The position numbers and the translations under genes were made by a program. Below, piece by piece: positions 1 to 12,367 of a stretch of DNA of 64,000 nt. The stretch's first letter is position 1; the number at the start of each line of letters is the position of its first letter. The DNA comes from Sorangium cellulosum (GTDB lineage Bacteria > Myxococcota_A > Polyangia > Polyangiales > Polyangiaceae). The stretch spans positions 1-64,000 of the forward strand of contig NZ_JEMA01000168.1 of NCBI RefSeq assembly GCF_001589285.1, read 5' to 3'. The notes under the pieces are model-generated. The model saw only the letters and a list, made by a program, of their open reading frames with translations. It was not told the origin of the DNA and searched no databases.

Positions 1-272
1 CGCACGATGGCGGCGAGGTCCGCCTGCCGCGGGTCGTGCTCGACGACGGCGCTCGCCGCGCCCTCGGCGAGGCGCACGGACAGGACCCCCGGCACGGCGA
101 TGAGCCCCGCCTCGAGCAGCGGGCCGAAGGCCGCGTCCCGGCGGAGGCGCGGGAGCCGCAGGCGGACCCTGCCCGGAATCGCGTGGACGACGTCGACGCC
201 GCCCGCGCTGTCCACGACGGAGGCCACGACGGAGAGCGGCCCGGCCCCGCTCGACGGTAGCGCGGCCATCAT
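1..272 (-). CDS. HMA-like heavy-metal-associated domain protein, partial (C-terminus outside window)
   Basis: The reading frame starts at ATG 272 and runs off the left edge, leaving about 90 residues. It contains IPGRVRLRLPRLR (about residues 31-43) followed by a predicted beta-alpha-beta ferredoxin-like segment, the same signature seen in the next gene (IPGRVRLGVPALR). Such HMA-like domains occur alone or at the N-terminus of P-type metal ATPases, so the missing part could be an ATPase or another small domain protein. The start overlaps the stop of the upstream gene (TGATG), which implies translational coupling. No CxxC metal-binding pair is visible in the part present, so metal binding is not shown. 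Confidence 0.6.
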   Translation of the reverse strand, partial: MMAALPSSGAGPLSVVASVVDSAGGVDVVHAIPGRVRLRLPRLRRDAAFGPLLEAGLIAVPGVLSVRLAEGAASAVVEHDPRQADLAAIV

Positions 273-862
273 CACCCCGCCTCGCCGCCGGAGGGCGCCC
301 CCGCGCTCGCGACGAAGCCCTGGATGCGGCCGTGGTTCAGCACAAGGAACGCGTCGAACCCGTACTTGACCAGCGTGATCCAGTGAGGCGCGCCCGGGGT
401 GCGCCGCAGGAGCACCTGGACCAGCCCGGAGCCGACGAGGAGCCCGGGGATCACGAGCTTGAGATCGACCTGCGGCGGCGGGACGACCAGCGACGCCGCG
501 TTCAGCCGGTCCACGGCCTTGACCACGAGGCGCGCCGTCCGCCCCGGGCTCGGCGGCTCGACAGGCCCGGCGCAGCGCGGCGGCGGGGGCGCGAGCTCGT
601 CGAGCGAGCCGCAGCCGCAGCCGGAGAGCTCGGGGATGTGCGCGAGCTCGGAGAGGACGGCCTCGAGCGGGACATCCGGCTCGTGCTCGACCGTGAGGCT
701 CGCGGCCCACGCGTTCTCCCGCGCGTCGACGACGCTCGGGCACGCGCGCGCCAGCTCCGCGATCTCCGCCGCCCGCGCCCGGTCCCGGCGGAGGGCGGGG
801 ACGCCGAGGCGCACGCGCCCTGGAATGCAGTGAATGATGAAGACCCCTCGATCGCTCGACAT
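272..862 (-). CDS. HMA-like domain protein with C-terminal hydrophobic segment
   Basis: A 196-residue protein. The N-terminal about 80 residues carry the IPGRVRLGVPALR signature and a ferredoxin-like pattern typical of the HMA-like family. A Cys/Pro-rich linker follows (GCGCGSLDEL), then a hydrophobic part (DLKLVIPGLLVGSGLVQVLL) that looks membrane-associated. I chose ATG 862 over an in-frame start 33 nt upstream because GGGAGGTG lies directly before it. It is the middle gene of three on the minus strand and overlaps the next HMA gene. The association with a metal or a membrane stress system is inference; a role in P-type ATPase function is possible but unproven. Confidence 0.6.
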   Translation of the reverse strand: MSSDRGVFIIHCIPGRVRLGVPALRRDRARAAEIAELARACPSVVDARENAWAASLTVEHEPDVPLEAVLSELAHIPELSGCGCGSLDELAPPPPRCAGPVEPPSPGRTARLVVKAVDRLNAASLVVPPPQVDLKLVIPGLLVGSGLVQVLLRRTPGAPHWITLVKYGFDAFLVLNHGRIQGFVASAGAPSGGEAG

Positions 863-912
863 GGCACACCTCCCGGCCGGCGGAGGCCGGGTCACCCAGG
901 ACAGCCCTCTCC

Positions 913-1167
913 TCAGCGCGCGGGCGGATCCATCTCGACGCGCACCCCCGCGGACGCGGCGTCGGCGCTCTGCTGCTGCCGCGCCATCTCGTCCCTCACC
1001 TCGGCGACGAGGTCGGCGAGCCGCTCCCTGCCCTCGCCGAGCGCGCTCTTGACCGACTCGAACGCGACGAAGCCGAGCCGCATGGCCCGCTTGACGGTCG
1101 GACGGGTGATCCTCGTCAAGCTGGCGAGACCAACACCGATGATGATGCCAAGCCCGAGGCGTTCCAT
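913..1167 (-). CDS. Small membrane-associated protein (DUF5132-like)
   Basis: An 84-residue protein with one N-terminal hydrophobic stretch (LGLGIIIGVGLASL, residues 4-17), then an amphipathic, charged helix region (about residues 40-68) and a polar tail. It resembles the short DUF5132-type proteins that often neighbour HMA-like domain genes; that assignment is from memory and tentative. A strong purine-rich ribosome binding site (GGAGAGGAGGGGAG) precedes ATG 1167. It is the first gene of the minus-strand HMA cluster, 50 nt upstream of the next. No catalytic motif is visible. Confidence 0.55.
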   Translation of the reverse strand: MERLGLGIIIGVGLASLTRITRPTVKRAMRLGFVAFESVKSALGEGRERLADLVAEVRDEMARQQQSADAASAGVRVEMDPPAR

Positions 1168-1745
1168 CTCCCCTCCTCTCCTCGAATTACACGAACGGCG
1201 GCGCCGACCGGCGCGCGCCGCGGAATCACGGAATCATGACGGACAGAGTATTTGAACCACAGAGTCACAGAGCGCACAGAGGGAGAGAGTCAGAAGAAGA
1301 AGCTCGCTCTTTGCGCCTCCGCGCGGCGGGTACGCTGGAGTCCGAGCCGCGCGGGGCGACAGGGCCGCGCCGCGCGGGCGCTGCGCGGCCACGACCCGGA
1401 CGGGCGCCGCCGCGCGGGCGACCGCGCCGGATCCGGGATCATGAGAGGCCGCCTTCGAGCAAACACCCATCCTTCCGCGACTTCCGTGAGAGCACCCACA
1501 GGAATTTGTAACACCCTAGTCGCTCGATCGCCACGTACATTTCATGTCCACTCGACACCTGACTCGCGTGCTGGCGGAGCGTTCTGTCCGGACCTCCGGG
1601 GCGAGGCGCGCCGCCACGTGGGCCATGTCGGCCGCCTCGCTTGGGCGCGAGTCCGCGCTGGTCGGGCGCGGGGCGCAGCGGGACGCCCGGGCGCCGGGTT
1701 GTCCGTCGCTTCCAGCCGGCGAGCGACCGTGGTAAATTTTCGGAC
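1168..1745. other. Intergenic region of 578 bp
   Basis: No convincing gene. It holds one copy of a CACAGAG-type repeat at 1251-1290 and separates the minus-strand HMA cluster from plus-strand tssC, so it should contain divergent promoters. An AT-richer patch just before tssC (about 1733-1741) could be a -10 region. Confidence 0.5.
1251..1290. repeat. CACAGAG-type interspersed repeat, copy A (half element)
   Basis: TTTGAACCACAGAG is followed by two further CACAGAG-like steps. The same motif forms both arms of a palindrome at 49874-50001. Read on the opposite strand both copies encode the string LCALC(A/D)SVV, a common false-protein signature of this repeat type in many bacterial phyla. Confidence 0.55.
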
Positions 1746-3218
1746 ATGCAAGCGGGGCAGCACGAAGAGCCCGCGAACGAGGGCGGCGGCTCTCTGATCG
1801 CGGCGCTCCTGGCGGAGACGGGGGTCGCGCCGGCCAGCGACGCGTACGAGGGCGTCAAGCGGGGCGTGGAGGTCGCGCTGGGCAAGGCGGTCCGCCGGCC
1901 GGAGGACGGCGCGGGGATCGACAACGCCCTGGTCGACCTGTGGATCGCCGAGATCGACCTGCGGCTGGCGCGCCAGATCGACGAGATCCTGCACCACCCG
2001 GTGTTCCAGCGCCTGGAGGCCGCGTGGCGCGGGCTCAAGTTCGCGATCGATCACATCGACTTCCGCGAGAACATCCGGGTCGAGGTCCTCAACTGCTCGA
2101 AGGACGATCTGCTCGCGGATTTCGAGGACTCGTCCGAGGTGGTGAGGAGCGGACTTTACAAGATCGTCTATTCCTCGGAGTTCGGCTCCTTCGGCGGCAA
2201 GCCGTTCGCGGCCGTCATCTCGAACTACGAGTTTGGCCCCGGGCCGCAGGACGTCGCGCTGCTCCAGAAATGCGCGGCGGTGGCGACGATGGCGCACGCG
2301 CCGTTCCTGGCCGTCGCTGGCCCGCAGTTCTTCGGGCTCACGGACTACCGGAAGGTGCCGCACCTCGGCGACGTCAAGGCGCTCTTCGAGGGGCCGCAGT
2401 ACGTGAAATACACCGCGTTCCGCGAGTCCGAGGACGCGCGCTACGTGGGCCTGCTCCTCCCGCGCTTCCTCCTGCGCCTGCCGTACGGCGCGAGCACCGT
2501 CCCGGTCAAGGCGTTCTCGTACGAGGAGGACGTCGTCGGCGACCACGCGGCCTACTGCTGGGGCGCCCCGACGTACGCGATGGCGACCCGGCTCGCCGAG
2601 AGCTTCGCGCGCCACCGCTGGTGTCTGCACATCATCGGGCCGCAGTCGGGCGGCACGGTCGAGGGGCTCACGCTCCACGAGTACGAGGCGCTGGGCGCGA
2701 TCCAGACGAAGATCCCGACCGAGATCATGCTGACCGAGCGGCGCGAGTTCGAGCTCAGCGAGGAGGGCTTCATCGGGCTCACGTTCCGGAAGGACACCGA
2801 CAACGCCTGCTTCTTCTCCGCGAACTCCGTGCAGAAGCCCAAGTACTTCGGCCAGAGCGAGGAGGGGCGCGCCGCGGAGGTCAACTACCGGCTCGGCACG
2901 CAGCTACCGTACATCTTCCTCGTCAGCCGGCTCGCGCACTACCTCAAGGTGATGCAGCGGGAGCAGATCGGCACATGGAAGGAGCGCGCCGATCTCGAGC
3001 GCGAGCTGAACGGCTGGCTGAGCCAGTACGTCGCGGACATGGATGTCGTGTCGCCCGCCGTGCGCTCACGCAGGCCGCTCCGCAAGGCGCGGACCGCGGT
3101 GAGCGAGGTCGAGGGGAGCGCGGGCTGGTACCGGGTGCACCTCGAGGTGCGCCCGCACCTCAAGTACATGGGGGCTTACTTCACCCTGAGCCTGATGGGA
3201 AAGCTCGACAGGGAGTGA
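1746..3218 (+). CDS. tssC: Type VI secretion system contractile sheath large subunit TssC/VipB
   Basis: A 490-residue protein, the usual length of TssC. The whole sequence matches the family: the N-terminal IDNALVDLWIAEID region, HHPVFQRLEAAWRGLKF, the central LPRFLLRLPYG segment and the C-terminal PYIFLVSRLAHYLKV followed by a YFTLSLMGKLD end. TssC pairs with TssB to build the contractile sheath around the Hcp tube in the cytoplasm. ATG 1746 gives a family-like N-terminus; an in-frame start 105 nt upstream adds unrelated Arg-rich sequence. No good Shine-Dalgarno is visible. There is no tssB, hcp, vgrG or other T6SS gene beside it or anywhere in this window, so it is an orphan copy or the end of a split locus. 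Confidence 0.93.
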   Translation: MQAGQHEEPANEGGGSLIAALLAETGVAPASDAYEGVKRGVEVALGKAVRRPEDGAGIDNALVDLWIAEIDLRLARQIDEILHHPVFQRLEAAWRGLKFAIDHIDFRENIRVEVLNCSKDDLLADFEDSSEVVRSGLYKIVYSSEFGSFGGKPFAAVISNYEFGPGPQDVALLQKCAAVATMAHAPFLAVAGPQFFGLTDYRKVPHLGDVKALFEGPQYVKYTAFRESEDARYVGLLLPRFLLRLPYGASTVPVKAFSYEEDVVGDHAAYCWGAPTYAMATRLAESFARHRWCLHIIGPQSGGTVEGLTLHEYEALGAIQTKIPTEIMLTERREFELSEEGFIGLTFRKDTDNACFFSANSVQKPKYFGQSEEGRAAEVNYRLGTQLPYIFLVSRLAHYLKVMQREQIGTWKERADLERELNGWLSQYVADMDVVSPAVRSRRPLRKARTAVSEVEGSAGWYRVHLEVRPHLKYMGAYFTLSLMGKLDRE

Positions 3219-3257
3219 GGTAGACCGCGCTCCCGGACGGACGTACGTGCTGTCGCG

Positions 3258-3354
3258 GACCGCGCATCGCGCAGATCGTGCCCGCGTGATGCGCGACCGC
3301 GCATCGCGCAGATCGTGCCCGCGTGATGCGCGACCGCGCATCGCGCAGATCGTG
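3258..3354 (+). repeat. 37-bp tandem repeat, 2.6 copies, with internal dyads
   Basis: Units begin at 3258, 3295 and 3332; the third stops after 23 bp. Each unit contains GCGCATCGCG and, downstream, CGCGTGATGCGC, which can pair as a hairpin. The array lies between tssC and the start of the M13 peptidase and ends 13 bp before that gene's ATG, so it occupies the promoter/leader region. Confidence 0.85.
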
Positions 3355-3366
3355 GTAAAGCGCCGC

Positions 3367-5481
3367 ATGCGCACGCAACGACAGCCTGGAGCTCTCCTCG
3401 CGATCACCCTGGCCCTCTCTGCGCTGCCGGCCTGCGGCCCCGCCGCGAGCCCGCCGCCGCTCCCCGCGGGCGGCGCGAAGGCGACGCCCGCGCCGCCCGC
3501 GCCGCAGGGCCTGCCTGTCGTCGAGACGCGGCTCGAGAGCGTCGGGCTCGACGAGTCCGCGCTCGACCGCTCGGCGAACCCCTGCGAGGACTTCTACCAG
3601 TTCGCCTGCGGCGGGTGGCTGGCGAAGGCGGAGATCCCGGGGGACGAGCCCATCTGGATGCGGAGCTTCAACGAGATCGAGAAGCGCAACGAGGCGGAGC
3701 TGCGGCGCATCCTCGAGGAGGCCACGCAGGCCGGCGACCGGGATCCGGTGAGCAAGAAGATCGGGGCCTACTACGGGGCGTGCATGGACGAGGCCGCGGT
3801 CGAGGCCGCCGGCGTGAAGCCTATCGCGGACCTCCTCGCGAAGGCGCGGCGGGTGCGCGACGCGAAGGGCGTCGGGGCGCTCGTCACCGAGCTCCATGGC
3901 CGCGGCATCTGGGCGCTGTTCGACATCGCCGCCGCGCAGGACATGAAGGACGCGACGCGCGTCATCGCCCAGCTCGACCAGAGCGGGCTCGGCCTGCCGG
4001 ACCGCGACTACTACCTCAACGAGGACGACAAATCGAAGGCGCTCCGCAGGACGTATGAAGAGCACGTCGCGCGGATGATGCGGCTCGCCGGAGCGCAGGA
4101 GGCCGCGGCGAAGAAGGCGGCGGCCGAGGTGATGCAGATCGAGACCGAGCTCGCGAAGATCTCGAAGACGCGGGTCGAGCGGCGGGATCCGAAGGGGCTT
4201 TACAACAAGCTGGACCGGGCGGCGCTCGCGAAGGCGTCGCCCGATTTCCCGTGGGACGCGTACTTCCAGGGGCTCGGCCGCCCGGACGTCAAGGAGGTCA
4301 ACGTGACCTCCGTGCGCTTCTTCGAGGGGCTCTCGCGGCTGCTCAAGACGGCGAAGCCCGCCGCGTGGCAGAATTACCTGGCGTGGCACATTGTGCGCTC
4401 GATGGCGCCCGCGCTGCCCAGGGCGTTCGTCGACGAGAGCTTCACGCTGCGCGCGGCGCTCACGGGGCAGCAGGAGGAGCGGCCGCGCTGGAAGCGGTGC
4501 GTGAGCGCGACCGACGCCGCGCTCGGCGAGCTGCTCGCGCAGCCGTTCGTCAAGACGAGCTTCCCCGGCGAGAGCAAGCCGGCGGCCGAGGCGATGGTGC
4601 GCGAGATCAGCGGCGCGTTCGCGCGCGAGGTCCGGTCGCTCGACTGGATGGATGAGGGGACGAAGCAGCGCGCGCTCGCGAAGCTCGGCGCGATGGCGAA
4701 CCTCATCGGCTATCCCGACAAGTGGAGGACGTACGACTTCGAGGTCGATCCGAAGGAGTACGCGAAGAACGAGCTCGCGTCGCGCGCCTTCGACGTCCGC
4801 TGGCACCTCGGGAAGATCGACAAGCCGGTCGACCGCAACGAGTGGCAGATGAGCCCGCCCGCGGTGAACGCCTATTACGACCCGCAGCGGAACCACATGG
4901 TGTTCCCCGCCGGCATCCTTCAGCCGCCGTTCTACAGCGTGAAGTCGGGCGTGGCGGTGAACCTCGGCGGCATCGGCATGGTGGTCGGGCACGAGCTCAC
5001 GCACGGGTTCGACGACGAGGGGTCGCAGTTCGACGCCAAGGGCAACCTGGAGGACTGGTGGTCGAAGGACGTCGGTGCGGCGTTCAGGGAGAAGACCGGC
5101 TGTGTCGAGGCGCAGTATTCGGCCTACGAGGCGCTGCCGGGGGTCAAGCTGAACGGCAAGCTGACGCTCGGCGAGAACATCGCGGACCTCGGGGGCGTGA
5201 AGCTCGCGTTCATGGCGTACCGGGAGATGCGCAAGGGCGCGGCGGAGCAGACGGTGGCGAGCGGGCTCACCGAAGATCAGCAGTTCTTCCTCGCGCACGG
5301 GCAGGCATGGTGCGGCAAGCTGCGCGACGAGTCGCTGCGGCTGATGGTGCAGGTGAACCCGCACTCCCCGCCGCGCTTCCGCGTGAACGGGCCGCTCGCG
5401 AACCTCCCGGAGTTCGGCGAGGCCTTCAAGTGCGCGCCCGGCACGCCGATGCGGCCGACCCGGCAGTGCGCTGTATGGTAG
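3367..5481 (+). CDS. M13 family zinc metallopeptidase, lipoprotein (neprilysin/PepO-like)
   Basis: A 704-residue protein. ATG 3367 gives a short basic N-terminus, a hydrophobic core and a lipobox LPAC (Cys23), predicting an exported lipoprotein. The catalytic zinc site is complete: HELTH at 542-546 and the third ligand in ENIAD (Glu603). The N-terminal CEDFYQFACGGW motif, the NAYYDPQRN segment before the zinc site and the C-terminal Cys-x-Val-Trp end are all hallmarks of M13 peptidases. The family cleaves small to medium peptides; here it would act outside the cytoplasmic membrane. It follows tssC by 148 nt across a tandem repeat, so co-regulation is uncertain. Confidence 0.95.
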   Translation: MRTQRQPGALLAITLALSALPACGPAASPPPLPAGGAKATPAPPAPQGLPVVETRLESVGLDESALDRSANPCEDFYQFACGGWLAKAEIPGDEPIWMRSFNEIEKRNEAELRRILEEATQAGDRDPVSKKIGAYYGACMDEAAVEAAGVKPIADLLAKARRVRDAKGVGALVTELHGRGIWALFDIAAAQDMKDATRVIAQLDQSGLGLPDRDYYLNEDDKSKALRRTYEEHVARMMRLAGAQEAAAKKAAAEVMQIETELAKISKTRVERRDPKGLYNKLDRAALAKASPDFPWDAYFQGLGRPDVKEVNVTSVRFFEGLSRLLKTAKPAAWQNYLAWHIVRSMAPALPRAFVDESFTLRAALTGQQEERPRWKRCVSATDAALGELLAQPFVKTSFPGESKPAAEAMVREISGAFAREVRSLDWMDEGTKQRALAKLGAMANLIGYPDKWRTYDFEVDPKEYAKNELASRAFDVRWHLGKIDKPVDRNEWQMSPPAVNAYYDPQRNHMVFPAGILQPPFYSVKSGVAVNLGGIGMVVGHELTHGFDDEGSQFDAKGNLEDWWSKDVGAAFREKTGCVEAQYSAYEALPGVKLNGKLTLGENIADLGGVKLAFMAYREMRKGAAEQTVASGLTEDQQFFLAHGQAWCGKLRDESLRLMVQVNPHSPPRFRVNGPLANLPEFGEAFKCAPGTPMRPTRQCAVW

Positions 5482-5533
5482 CGCGCGGGGCCGCGCATTG
5501 CCGCGCGCGGCGTCCTCGGTTACAGGCAGGGCC

Positions 5534-6166
5534 ATGATCCTGATTGGCCAGTACGACTCGCCGTTCGTGCGCCGCGTCGCCGTGGCGCTCCAGCATCATG
5601 GGCTCGCGTACGAGCATCGCCCGTGGTCGGTGTGGGCCGACGCGGAGTCCATCGCGAAGTACAACCCGCTCCGGCGCGTGCCGGTGCTCGTCACGGACGA
5701 CGGGGAGTCGCTCGTGGAGAGCGCGGCGATCCTCGACGCCCTCGACGGCATGGTGGGGCCCGAGCGGGCGCTCCTGCCGCCCTCGGGCGAGGCGCGCCGC
5801 GCCGGGCTGCGGGTCTGCGCGCTCGCCACGGGGCTCGCGGACAAGGCGGTGAGCCTTCTCTACGAGCACGTGCTGCGCTCCGGCGATCGCCGGAGCCCGG
5901 TGTGGGTGAGCCGCTGCGTCACGCAGATCGGCGAGACGCTCGATCTGCTGGAGCGCGAGCGCGCCGCCCGGCGCGGCGACGACTGGTGGCTGGGCGCCTT
6001 CAGCCACGCCGACATCGCCGTCGCCTGCGCGCTGCGCTTCCTCGGCGAGGCGCACCCGACCCTCACCGACGCCGCGCGGCGGCCGGCGCTGGCCGCGATC
6101 GCGGCCCGCTGCGAGGCGCTCCCGGCCTTCGCCGCGGTGGTCCAGCCGCTCCACGTGGCCGTGTAG
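5534..6166 (+). CDS. Glutathione S-transferase family protein
   Basis: A 210-residue protein with a thioredoxin-like N-terminal domain (MILIGQYDSPFVRRV at the N-terminus; KYNPLRRVPVLVTDDGESL with the conserved cis-Pro; then ES for glutathione binding) and an all-helical C-terminal domain, including the FSHADIAVACALRF motif. It probably conjugates glutathione or reduces disulfides in the cytoplasm. ATG 5534 begins exactly at the first beta strand and is preceded by GGCAGGG; a longer in-frame start 36 nt upstream would add an unlikely tail. It follows the M13 gene by 52 nt and could be read through from it. The substrate is unknown. Confidence 0.9.
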   Translation: MILIGQYDSPFVRRVAVALQHHGLAYEHRPWSVWADAESIAKYNPLRRVPVLVTDDGESLVESAAILDALDGMVGPERALLPPSGEARRAGLRVCALATGLADKAVSLLYEHVLRSGDRRSPVWVSRCVTQIGETLDLLERERAARRGDDWWLGAFSHADIAVACALRFLGEAHPTLTDAARRPALAAIAARCEALPAFAAVVQPLHVAV

Positions 6167-6326
6167 CGCTGGCATCGAAAAGATACCGCAACAGCCGATC
6201 AGGGCGCCGCCGCCGCCCGCTCCTCGTGGCCAGCCGCGCAGCCCCTTCCGCGCCGCGGCTCGGCGGCCAGCGCCCGGTGCGCCTCGAGCGCCGGCGCCCT
6301 TGACGCCGGAGGTCGGGGGGCCTATT

Positions 6327-6338
6327 TGCATTCGTGCA
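6327..6338. promoter_or_regulatory. Possible operator dyad before the ArsR-methyltransferase gene
   Basis: TGCATTCGTGCA is a short AT-richer dyad 17 bp upstream of the start of an ArsR-type regulator, followed by a GATACATG GATACATG direct repeat that reaches into the start codon. Its position fits autoregulation by the ArsR domain. There is no experimental or comparative support here. Confidence 0.3.
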
Positions 6339-6355
6339 TCGAGATACATGGATAC

Positions 6356-7309
6356 ATGGGTCTTTCCGAGTACATCGAGACGCTGAACCTCCTCGGGGAC
6401 GAGAGCCGGATACGGCTCTGCGTGCTCCTCCGCGAGCGCGAGCTGCGGGTGACGGATCTGGTCCGCGTGACGGGCATCGCGCAGTCCCGCGTCTCGACGC
6501 ACCTCGGGCGGCTCCGCGAGGCAGGGTTCGTCCGGGATCGACGCCAGGGACCGCAGTCGTTCTACACGCTCGCTGTCGATACCCTGTCCGGGACCGCGAA
6601 GGCTCTCCTCGATGACGCCACGCGATCGGCTGACCCGACCCTGGAAGGCGACCAGCGGCGCCTCCTGGAGCTCGACGCCGAGCGGCGCGGCGGCCTCCCG
6701 GAGTCCTTCGCCGGCGAGATGGAGAGGCGGTACTCCCCGGGCCGCACCTGGCAGTCGCTCGCGGCCGGCATCGCCGCGTTGCTGCGCCTCGGCGACGTCC
6801 TCGACGTCGGATCGGGCGACGGCGCGGCGGCCGCCTCGCTCGCGCCTTACTGCCGCTCGCTCACGTGCATCGACTCGAGCAGCCGGATGATCGAGTCCGC
6901 GAAAGAGCGATTCTCGACCCAGCCCCACGTCCGCGCCCAGGTCGCCGATGTCCACGACCTGCCGTTCCGAGACGCCTCCTTCGACGCGGTCCTCGTGTTT
7001 CACACGCTGACCTATGCCGAGCGCCCGCCGCGGGCGCTGGAAGAGTGCGCCCGCGTGCTCCGCCCGGGCGGACGGCTGGTGATCCTGTCGCTCGACGCGC
7101 ACCAGCACCGGGAGGTCACAGCGCCCTACGGCGAGCGCCACCCCGGCTTCTCGCCCTCCGACATCCGCGCCATGCTCACCCGCGTGAGCCTCGATGTCGT
7201 CGCGTCCGACGTCGCCTGCCGCGAGTCGAAAAAGCCACATTTTCAGGTCGTGCTCGCCATCGCCGACAAGCCGACCCCGGGTCCCCCCAAGAGCGCCAAG
7301 CGAGTCTGA
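6356..7309 (+). CDS. ArsR-family winged-helix regulator fused to SAM-dependent methyltransferase
   Basis: A 317-residue two-domain protein. Residues 1-90 are an ArsR/SmtB-type winged helix ([15 protein letters not shown], then [19 protein letters not shown] as the recognition helix). Residues 140-300 are a class I methyltransferase with the SAM-binding DVGSGDG motif at 150-156 and the LRPGGRLVI motif. No metal-binding cysteine pair is seen in the ArsR part. The gene ends 2 nt before metH, so the two are co-transcribed. In other bacteria ArsR-methyltransferase fusions control methionine-cycle genes in response to SAM or SAH; I infer that role here. A TTG 30 nt upstream is an alternative start. 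Confidence 0.88.
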   Translation: MGLSEYIETLNLLGDESRIRLCVLLRERELRVTDLVRVTGIAQSRVSTHLGRLREAGFVRDRRQGPQSFYTLAVDTLSGTAKALLDDATRSADPTLEGDQRRLLELDAERRGGLPESFAGEMERRYSPGRTWQSLAAGIAALLRLGDVLDVGSGDGAAAASLAPYCRSLTCIDSSSRMIESAKERFSTQPHVRAQVADVHDLPFRDASFDAVLVFHTLTYAERPPRALEECARVLRPGGRLVILSLDAHQHREVTAPYGERHPGFSPSDIRAMLTRVSLDVVASDVACRESKKPHFQVVLAIADKPTPGPPKSAKRV

Positions 7310-7311
7310 AC

Positions 7312-11151
<3,840 letters not shown>

Positions 11152-11174
11152 TGCCTCGTCACCCAGGGACGAAA

Positions 11175-11191
11175 GCGGGCTGAAGGCCCGC
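11175..11191. terminator. Short hairpin after metH
   Basis: GCGGGC and GCCCGC pair around a 5-nt loop, 24 nt past the metH stop. There is no T-run, so intrinsic termination is only possible. Confidence 0.3.
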
Positions 11192-11311
11192 GAGGCCATG
11201 CCGGGGCGGGGCGGATCGCGCGCGGCGGTCCTCGACGAGCTGCGTCTTCACCTCACCCCGTGCTATCTCTGAACCAGTGCAGTCACTCGATGATTGGATG
11301 AGGTCAGATCC

Positions 11312-11974
11312 ATGAAGGTATACGTCTTCAAATCGTTGCCGCCGTTTCTCTGGGGTTACACGCGCGACCTTCGCGCGATGTGGGCGCTGGAAGAGTGCGG
11401 GATCGCCTACGAGGCCGTCGGGCTCGCTTGCGGGCCGAAAGGTCTCCAGGACGAAGTCGAGTTCGGAGTTGTATCGCCGTTCAAGCAGGTCCCGGCGATC
11501 GATGACGACGGGTACATCTTGACGGAGTCGGGCGCGATCCTGCTCTATCTTGCGGAGAAATCCGGAAAATTGATTCCTCCTGACCTGAAGGGGCGCGCGC
11601 AGGTCTATCGCTGGACGCTCACGTCGTTGAACAACATCGAGCCTTTCGCGCTGCCGATTCTGTTTGCCGATCTTCAAGGCGACTCGAACCCCCATTTGAA
11701 GGCCCTGCGCCCCTGGCATGTCGAGATACTCGATCGCTTCTTGCCGACGATCGACAAGATGCTGCAGGCGCAACCGTTCATCACGGGGGCCGACTTCACG
11801 GTTGCGGACATTGTTCTCACGGGCGTGCTGCGCGAGCTTCGCAAGACGGAGATCCTCGCCAGGTATCCGAACATCGAGGACCACCGTCGTCGCTGCGAAG
11901 AGCGGCCCGCGTTCGTGAAGGTCCTGAACGCCTACGAAGACCGCCTCGGCATTCCCCGCGGAAGCGCGCGATAA
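11312..11974 (+). CDS. Glutathione S-transferase family protein
   Basis: A 220-residue protein. The N-terminal thioredoxin-like part contains FGVVSPFKQVPAIDDDGYIL and LTESGAILLYLAE, the conserved cis-Pro and glutathione-binding ES. The C-terminal helical domain contains FTVADIVLTGVLREL, the usual N-capping box region. It is a cytoplasmic transferase or reductase of unknown substrate. ATG 11312 is preceded by GAGGT at suitable spacing. The coding sequence looks less G+C-rich than its neighbours (several TTG, GTT and ATT codons), which may mean a different ancestry. It belongs to a different GST subgroup from the gene at 5534. Confidence 0.88.
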   Translation: MKVYVFKSLPPFLWGYTRDLRAMWALEECGIAYEAVGLACGPKGLQDEVEFGVVSPFKQVPAIDDDGYILTESGAILLYLAEKSGKLIPPDLKGRAQVYRWTLTSLNNIEPFALPILFADLQGDSNPHLKALRPWHVEILDRFLPTIDKMLQAQPFITGADFTVADIVLTGVLRELRKTEILARYPNIEDHRRRCEERPAFVKVLNAYEDRLGIPRGSAR

Positions 11975-12064
11975 GCCACCCGCCGACGCCAGAGCAGGCC
12001 TGGCGCGCGGATCCGGTCTGCGGTCCGGCCCTGGCGTGTGGTCTCCGGTTATCCTGGGCGGCCG

Positions 12065-12367
12065 ATGCGCGTGCGTCGTTCACTGCCGCTCGTTCTGGTC
12101 CTCGCCGCGTCCGGGTGCCGCGACCGCGCGCCGGATCCCTCGGCCGCGCTCCAGCCGGCGCCCGAGGCGCTCGCCGGCGCCGCGGCTCCGGCCGCTGCGT
12201 CGAGCGGCGCGGCCGGCGATTCAGCGCTTCTTCCTCCGAGCGGCGCTCTACTCGGAGACCGTGAGCCGCAGCGCGCGCCGCGCGAGCGCGTGCAGGTCGG
12301 CGAGGCTGGCCCCCTCGAGCGGCGAGGCCTCGGCGCCCAGGGACGCGGGGGACGCGCCCTGGCCTAG
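12065..12367 (+). CDS. Possible lipoprotein remnant overlapping an antisense gene
   Basis: The first about 55 codons read as a typical lipoprotein N-terminus: basic start, hydrophobic core, lipobox AASGC, then an Ala/Pro-rich linker. From 12248 on the frame only mirrors the 3' end of the LplA-like gene on the other strand, so the protein has no domain of its own. It is either a short lipoprotein or the surviving 5' end of a truncated gene. No Shine-Dalgarno is evident. Confidence 0.3.
   Translation: MRVRRSLPLVLVLAASGCRDRAPDPSAALQPAPEALAGAAAPAAASSGAAGDSALLPPSGALLGDREPQRAPRERVQVGEAGPLERRGLGAQGRGGRALA

Noticed and set aside
3258-3354. CRISPR array
   Set aside because: Units are contiguous with identical internal sequence and no unique spacers; only 2.6 copies and no cas genes.
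11152-11311. Cobalamin or SAM riboswitch for metH
   Set aside because: No conserved riboswitch core is visible upstream of metH (2-nt spacer) or in its downstream gap.
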